8,314 nt of DNA from contig CAIQJW010000257.1 of NCBI GenBank assembly GCA_903872255.1, positions 1 through 8,314 of the forward strand, written 5' to 3'. Below, one piece after another: positions 6,211-8,314 of this stretch. Numbering within the stretch: position 1 is the first letter of the stretch; each line of letters opens with the position of its first letter. The notes beneath the pieces are model-generated. The model made no database searches. It was given only the letters and a program-made list of their open reading frames with translations, and was not told where the DNA came from. This DNA comes from an uncultured delta proteobacterium (GTDB lineage Bacteria; Desulfobacterota; Syntrophorhabdia; Syntrophorhabdales; Syntrophorhabdaceae). The position numbers were made by a program, and so were the translations under genes.

Positions 6211-7984
6211 AGGGTGCGAGGCAGGTCTCCGTTATTTTCTGTTCCTGCTCCGGGAGTTTTATCACGTCCGACGGGCACGTGGACACACACAGCCCGCACG
6301 CGACACATGCATCCTCGTTTATATGCGCTTTCGGGACACCGGTGTTCATTATAGGGCCGAAGACGGAGACCTGCGTATCGACGATCGTGATGTCTATCGC
6401 TTTCTGAGGACAGGCGTCCTTGCAGGAGCCGCATCCGCTGCAGCGCTCTTCCTCCATCGTGGGATAAAGGCGCTCTTCCTCCCTGTCAAGAAGGATCTCG
6501 CCAACAGCGCCGAGGACTTCCCGGGGTTTCCAGCGTTTATCGCGCGGATGGCGCAGGAAGCCGACGTGATATTTCTTTCGGCTCCATCGCGTGGGGTTCC
6601 AGCGCAACTGGGGTTCGGAACGGTAGACGGATAAGAATTCCCGTCCTGCGAAATTCCCGGTGTAATCGTTAAAATAAACGATGTGATCTGCAGCGAAGGA
6701 CATGTCCTCACCGCCGCCTGTGATCGAAAAGCTCCCGTCCGCGGCATTAAAAACCTGATTTTCTTCGAGATTAATGACTATTATTCCCTCACGACGGGCA
6801 TTCTCAAAGGCCACTTCGTCGTACGACGGCATAACAATGTTCTTCGTTACCAGGTACACCGTCTTCCCTGCCTGCTTCAATGTACGGGCCGCTTCGACGA
6901 AGCGCGCGGACATGTATTCATAGAACATCGCATCGCCGGGGTCATCCGTGCCGAGATAGAAGGCTAAGGAGTCAAAGCCGCCCTGCGGCATTGTTATTTC
7001 AGGCGGCTCTTCGTCCCGCAGAATCCCCCTTTCGAGGCACTCGGCGACAAGGTGGTCTGCGTCCCGTACGGCAAGGACGCCCGCGCCGAAGCCGGTCAGG
7101 ATGGAATCCTTGATATTCATAGGTTCAAGGGCCCCGCCGCAGGCAAATACACCCTCGGCATCGGTGGCAAGCGGCGCCTTTTCTGCGGCAAAACCGTACT
7201 CGTTGACCGAAAAGCCGAACAGCACGCCAAGGTCCGCCATGCCAGGGTTCGGGCGCAGGCCTATGGCGAGGACAACATAGCTGAAACGTTCTTCCTTCAG
7301 TTCCCCGTCTGCAAAATACCGGACTGTCACACCGGTGTCGTCTTCCTCGAAATAACGGGAATTGGCGCGGACAAAGCGGACGCCCGCATCGCGGTAGATC
7401 TTCTCAAGGTAGAATTCCTGCCCGAAGAGCCTCAGGTCGTTGTAGAATACGGCTATCTCCGGTTTCGCGCGCTGGAGAGTCCACTTGACCTCGCGTATCG
7501 TGTACGAGCAGCAAACAGACGAACAGAGCGGATATTCCTTCGATCGCGACCCGACACACAGGAAAAACCCTATTTTGTCGAAATCCTCCGGCAATTCGCC
7601 GTTGCGCTGATCTATCTTCGCATCATACTCGAGGCTTGTCAGGACCCGCTTCCCCTTGTATTCCACCGGGTCATAGGGTGAAAGGCCGGCAGCCACGATG
7701 ACCCTGTCAACGTTGAGGGCCTCACCGTTCGTGAGCGTCACGGAAAACCCGCTGCCCGTCCTTTTCGCATCGGCGACCGAGGCATCTCTCATGACGCGAA
7801 GGCGGGGATCGTCTTTTATCTCGTCGTAAAATGTCTTGAACCCTATCCGGCAATTGGCGATACGCGCCATGGTCCCGCCAAGCTCCGGCGTGTTCTCCAG
7901 AATGACCGCATTATGGCCTTCCTTGAGAACGACCTTGGCCGCCGAAATGCCGCTGATGCCTCCGCCTATGATCAGAACATTCAT
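6200..7984 (-). CDS. hdrA: HdrA-like FAD oxidoreductase with two C-terminal [4Fe-4S] clusters
   Basis: The start is ATG 7984, which begins MNVLIIGGGISG, the FAD-binding Rossmann loop, and overlaps the upstream stop by ATGA. A longer in-frame start at 8077 would overlap the upstream gene and is rejected. The 594-residue protein carries the HdrA cysteine set Cys143 (CVGSR), Cys154, Cys158 and Cys159 within the thioredoxin-reductase-like core, a DLRLFG segment at 183-188 matching the HdrA DIR motif, and a second FAD motif (ATDAEGVFACGGALEP, 273-288). The C-terminus has two ferredoxin motifs, C515-x2-C-x2-C-x3-CP and C560-x2-C-x2-C-x3-CP. In methanogens HdrA is the flavin subunit of cytoplasmic heterodisulfide reductase and bifurcates electrons. 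In bacteria HdrA-like subunits serve assorted electron-transfer complexes. The N-terminal ferredoxin module of methanogen HdrA is absent and residues about 345-445 look like a degenerate internal copy. The exact partner and substrate are unknown. Confidence 0.87.
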   Translation of the reverse strand: MNVLIIGGGISGISAAKVVLKEGHNAVILENTPELGGTMARIANCRIGFKTFYDEIKDDPRLRVMRDASVADAKRTGSGFSVTLTNGEALNVDRVIVAAGLSPYDPVEYKGKRVLTSLEYDAKIDQRNGELPEDFDKIGFFLCVGSRSKEYPLCSSVCCSYTIREVKWTLQRAKPEIAVFYNDLRLFGQEFYLEKIYRDAGVRFVRANSRYFEEDDTGVTVRYFADGELKEERFSYVVLAIGLRPNPGMADLGVLFGFSVNEYGFAAEKAPLATDAEGVFACGGALEPMNIKDSILTGFGAGVLAVRDADHLVAECLERGILRDEEPPEITMPQGGFDSLAFYLGTDDPGDAMFYEYMSARFVEAARTLKQAGKTVYLVTKNIVMPSYDEVAFENARREGIIVINLEENQVFNAADGSFSITGGGEDMSFAADHIVYFNDYTGNFAGREFLSVYRSEPQLRWNPTRWSRKKYHVGFLRHPRDKRWKPREVLGAVGEILLDREEERLYPTMEEERCSGCGSCKDACPQKAIDITIVDTQVSVFGPIMNTGVPKAHINEDACVACGLCVSTCPSDVIKLPEQEQKITETCLAPSPQ

Positions 7985-8314
7985 ATTGCGTTCTTCTCTC
8001 CCATGATATAAAGCAAAAGGTCCGTAAAATAGATCACCTTTCGTTTTCCAGAAAACGTCTTCAGCGCCATATGGCATAAAGGGCAGAATACAACAAGTGT
8101 TCCCTTTGACCTCTCAAGGATGATGCGGGACAGCCGTTCGGTAACGGATTTATCGATGAATATCTGGTTCCCGCCGCAGCAGCGGTCTTTCGCCGCTTCG
8201 CCGGCAACCTCGCCGCCGAACCGGACTATCGCATCCTCCATGATGTTCTTGTTGCGTATCGCCGTTTCTTTCGGCCGCAGCAGGATACACCCATAATAGG
8301 GGGTAAAGACCCGG
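7981..8314 (-). CDS. hdrB: HdrB-like protein, C-terminal CCG domain (5' end outside the window)
   Basis: The frame is open from the right edge to TGA at 7981-7983 (110 residues visible). Although an ATG exists at 8241, the residues before it (PYYGCILLRP) are conserved in HdrB, so the gene begins beyond the window. The visible cysteine-rich CCG motif reads Cys in YYGC, 35 residues, CCGG, 30 residues, CPLC. CCG domains in HdrB bind the non-cubane iron-sulfur clusters that cleave the disulfide substrate. The ATGA overlap with the hdrA-like gene implies co-translation and a shared complex. An HdrD-like or other CCG protein is possible, but YYGC favours HdrB. HdrC would be expected upstream, out of view. 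Confidence 0.85.
   Translation of the reverse strand, partial: RVFTPYYGCILLRPKETAIRNKNIMEDAIVRFGGEVAGEAAKDRCCGGNQIFIDKSVTERLSRIILERSKGTLVVFCPLCHMALKTFSGKRKVIYFTDLLLYIMGEKNAI

Noticed and set aside
6050..6634. Open frame of 194 codons on the plus strand
   Set aside because: It spans parts of two well-supported minus-strand genes and the promoter between them; no domain or start signal.
7052..7681. Open frame of 209 codons on the plus strand
   Set aside because: It lies wholly inside the HdrA-like gene on the opposite strand, has no recognisable domain, and the minus-strand frame has clear FAD and Fe-S motifs.
7985..8077. N-terminal extension of the HdrA-like protein starting at 8077
   Set aside because: It would overlap the HdrB-like frame by about 100 bases and precede the Rossmann loop that normally opens this protein; the ATGA start at 7984 is better.

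Overview
The window holds seven protein genes, two of them cut by its edges, packed with little intergenic space. GC content looks like roughly half by eye. The bacterial setting is shown by Shine-Dalgarno sites, ATGA overlaps, sigma-70-like promoters and a rho-independent terminator. A bacterial HdrA/HdrB pair, a MOFRL-type glycerate kinase and a cNMP/CBS/DUF294 signalling protein together suggest an anaerobic or sulfur/syntrophy-type lineage, such as Desulfobacterota or Nitrospirota. That placement is inference; no taxonomic marker lies in the window. No RNA gene, CRISPR array or intact mobile element was seen.

Layout. (1) 1-383 (+) is the 3' end of a PhoU-domain gene, probably the C-terminus of a Na/phosphate cotransporter. 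It ends at a bidirectional terminator (400-428). (2) 480-2428 (-) is a two-gene operon. An exported C45-type Ntn hydrolase is followed, with an ATGA overlap, by a periplasmic family-3 solute-binding protein. A good promoter (2510-2538) sits upstream. (3) 2637-4709 (+), divergent from that operon, encodes a 690-residue cytoplasmic protein: an MshEN-like tandem motif, a cNMP-binding-like domain, two CBS domains, and a DUF294 nucleotidyltransferase with its C-terminal domain. (4) 4710-4819 is a convergent gap with a 10-bp direct repeat that may be a transposon-end remnant. (5) 4820-6148 (-) is glycerate 2-kinase, with its own promoter placed so that the mRNA could be leaderless. (6) 6200-8314 (-) is an hdrB-like (partial) to hdrA-like operon joined by an ATGA overlap.

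How they work together. The HdrB/HdrA pair should form a cytoplasmic thiol/disulfide or electron-transfer module. Glycerate kinase feeds glycerate into lower glycolysis. The hydrolase and binding protein look like one secreted unit that cleaves an amide or N-acyl compound and binds a small product. The multi-domain DUF294 protein looks like a nucleotide-responsive regulator whose target is unknown. No known multi-gene defence or mobile system is present. The most unusual items are the MshEN-like head on the DUF294 protein, the apparent cysteine-free internal repeat in the HdrA-like protein, and the hydrolase/binding-protein pair.
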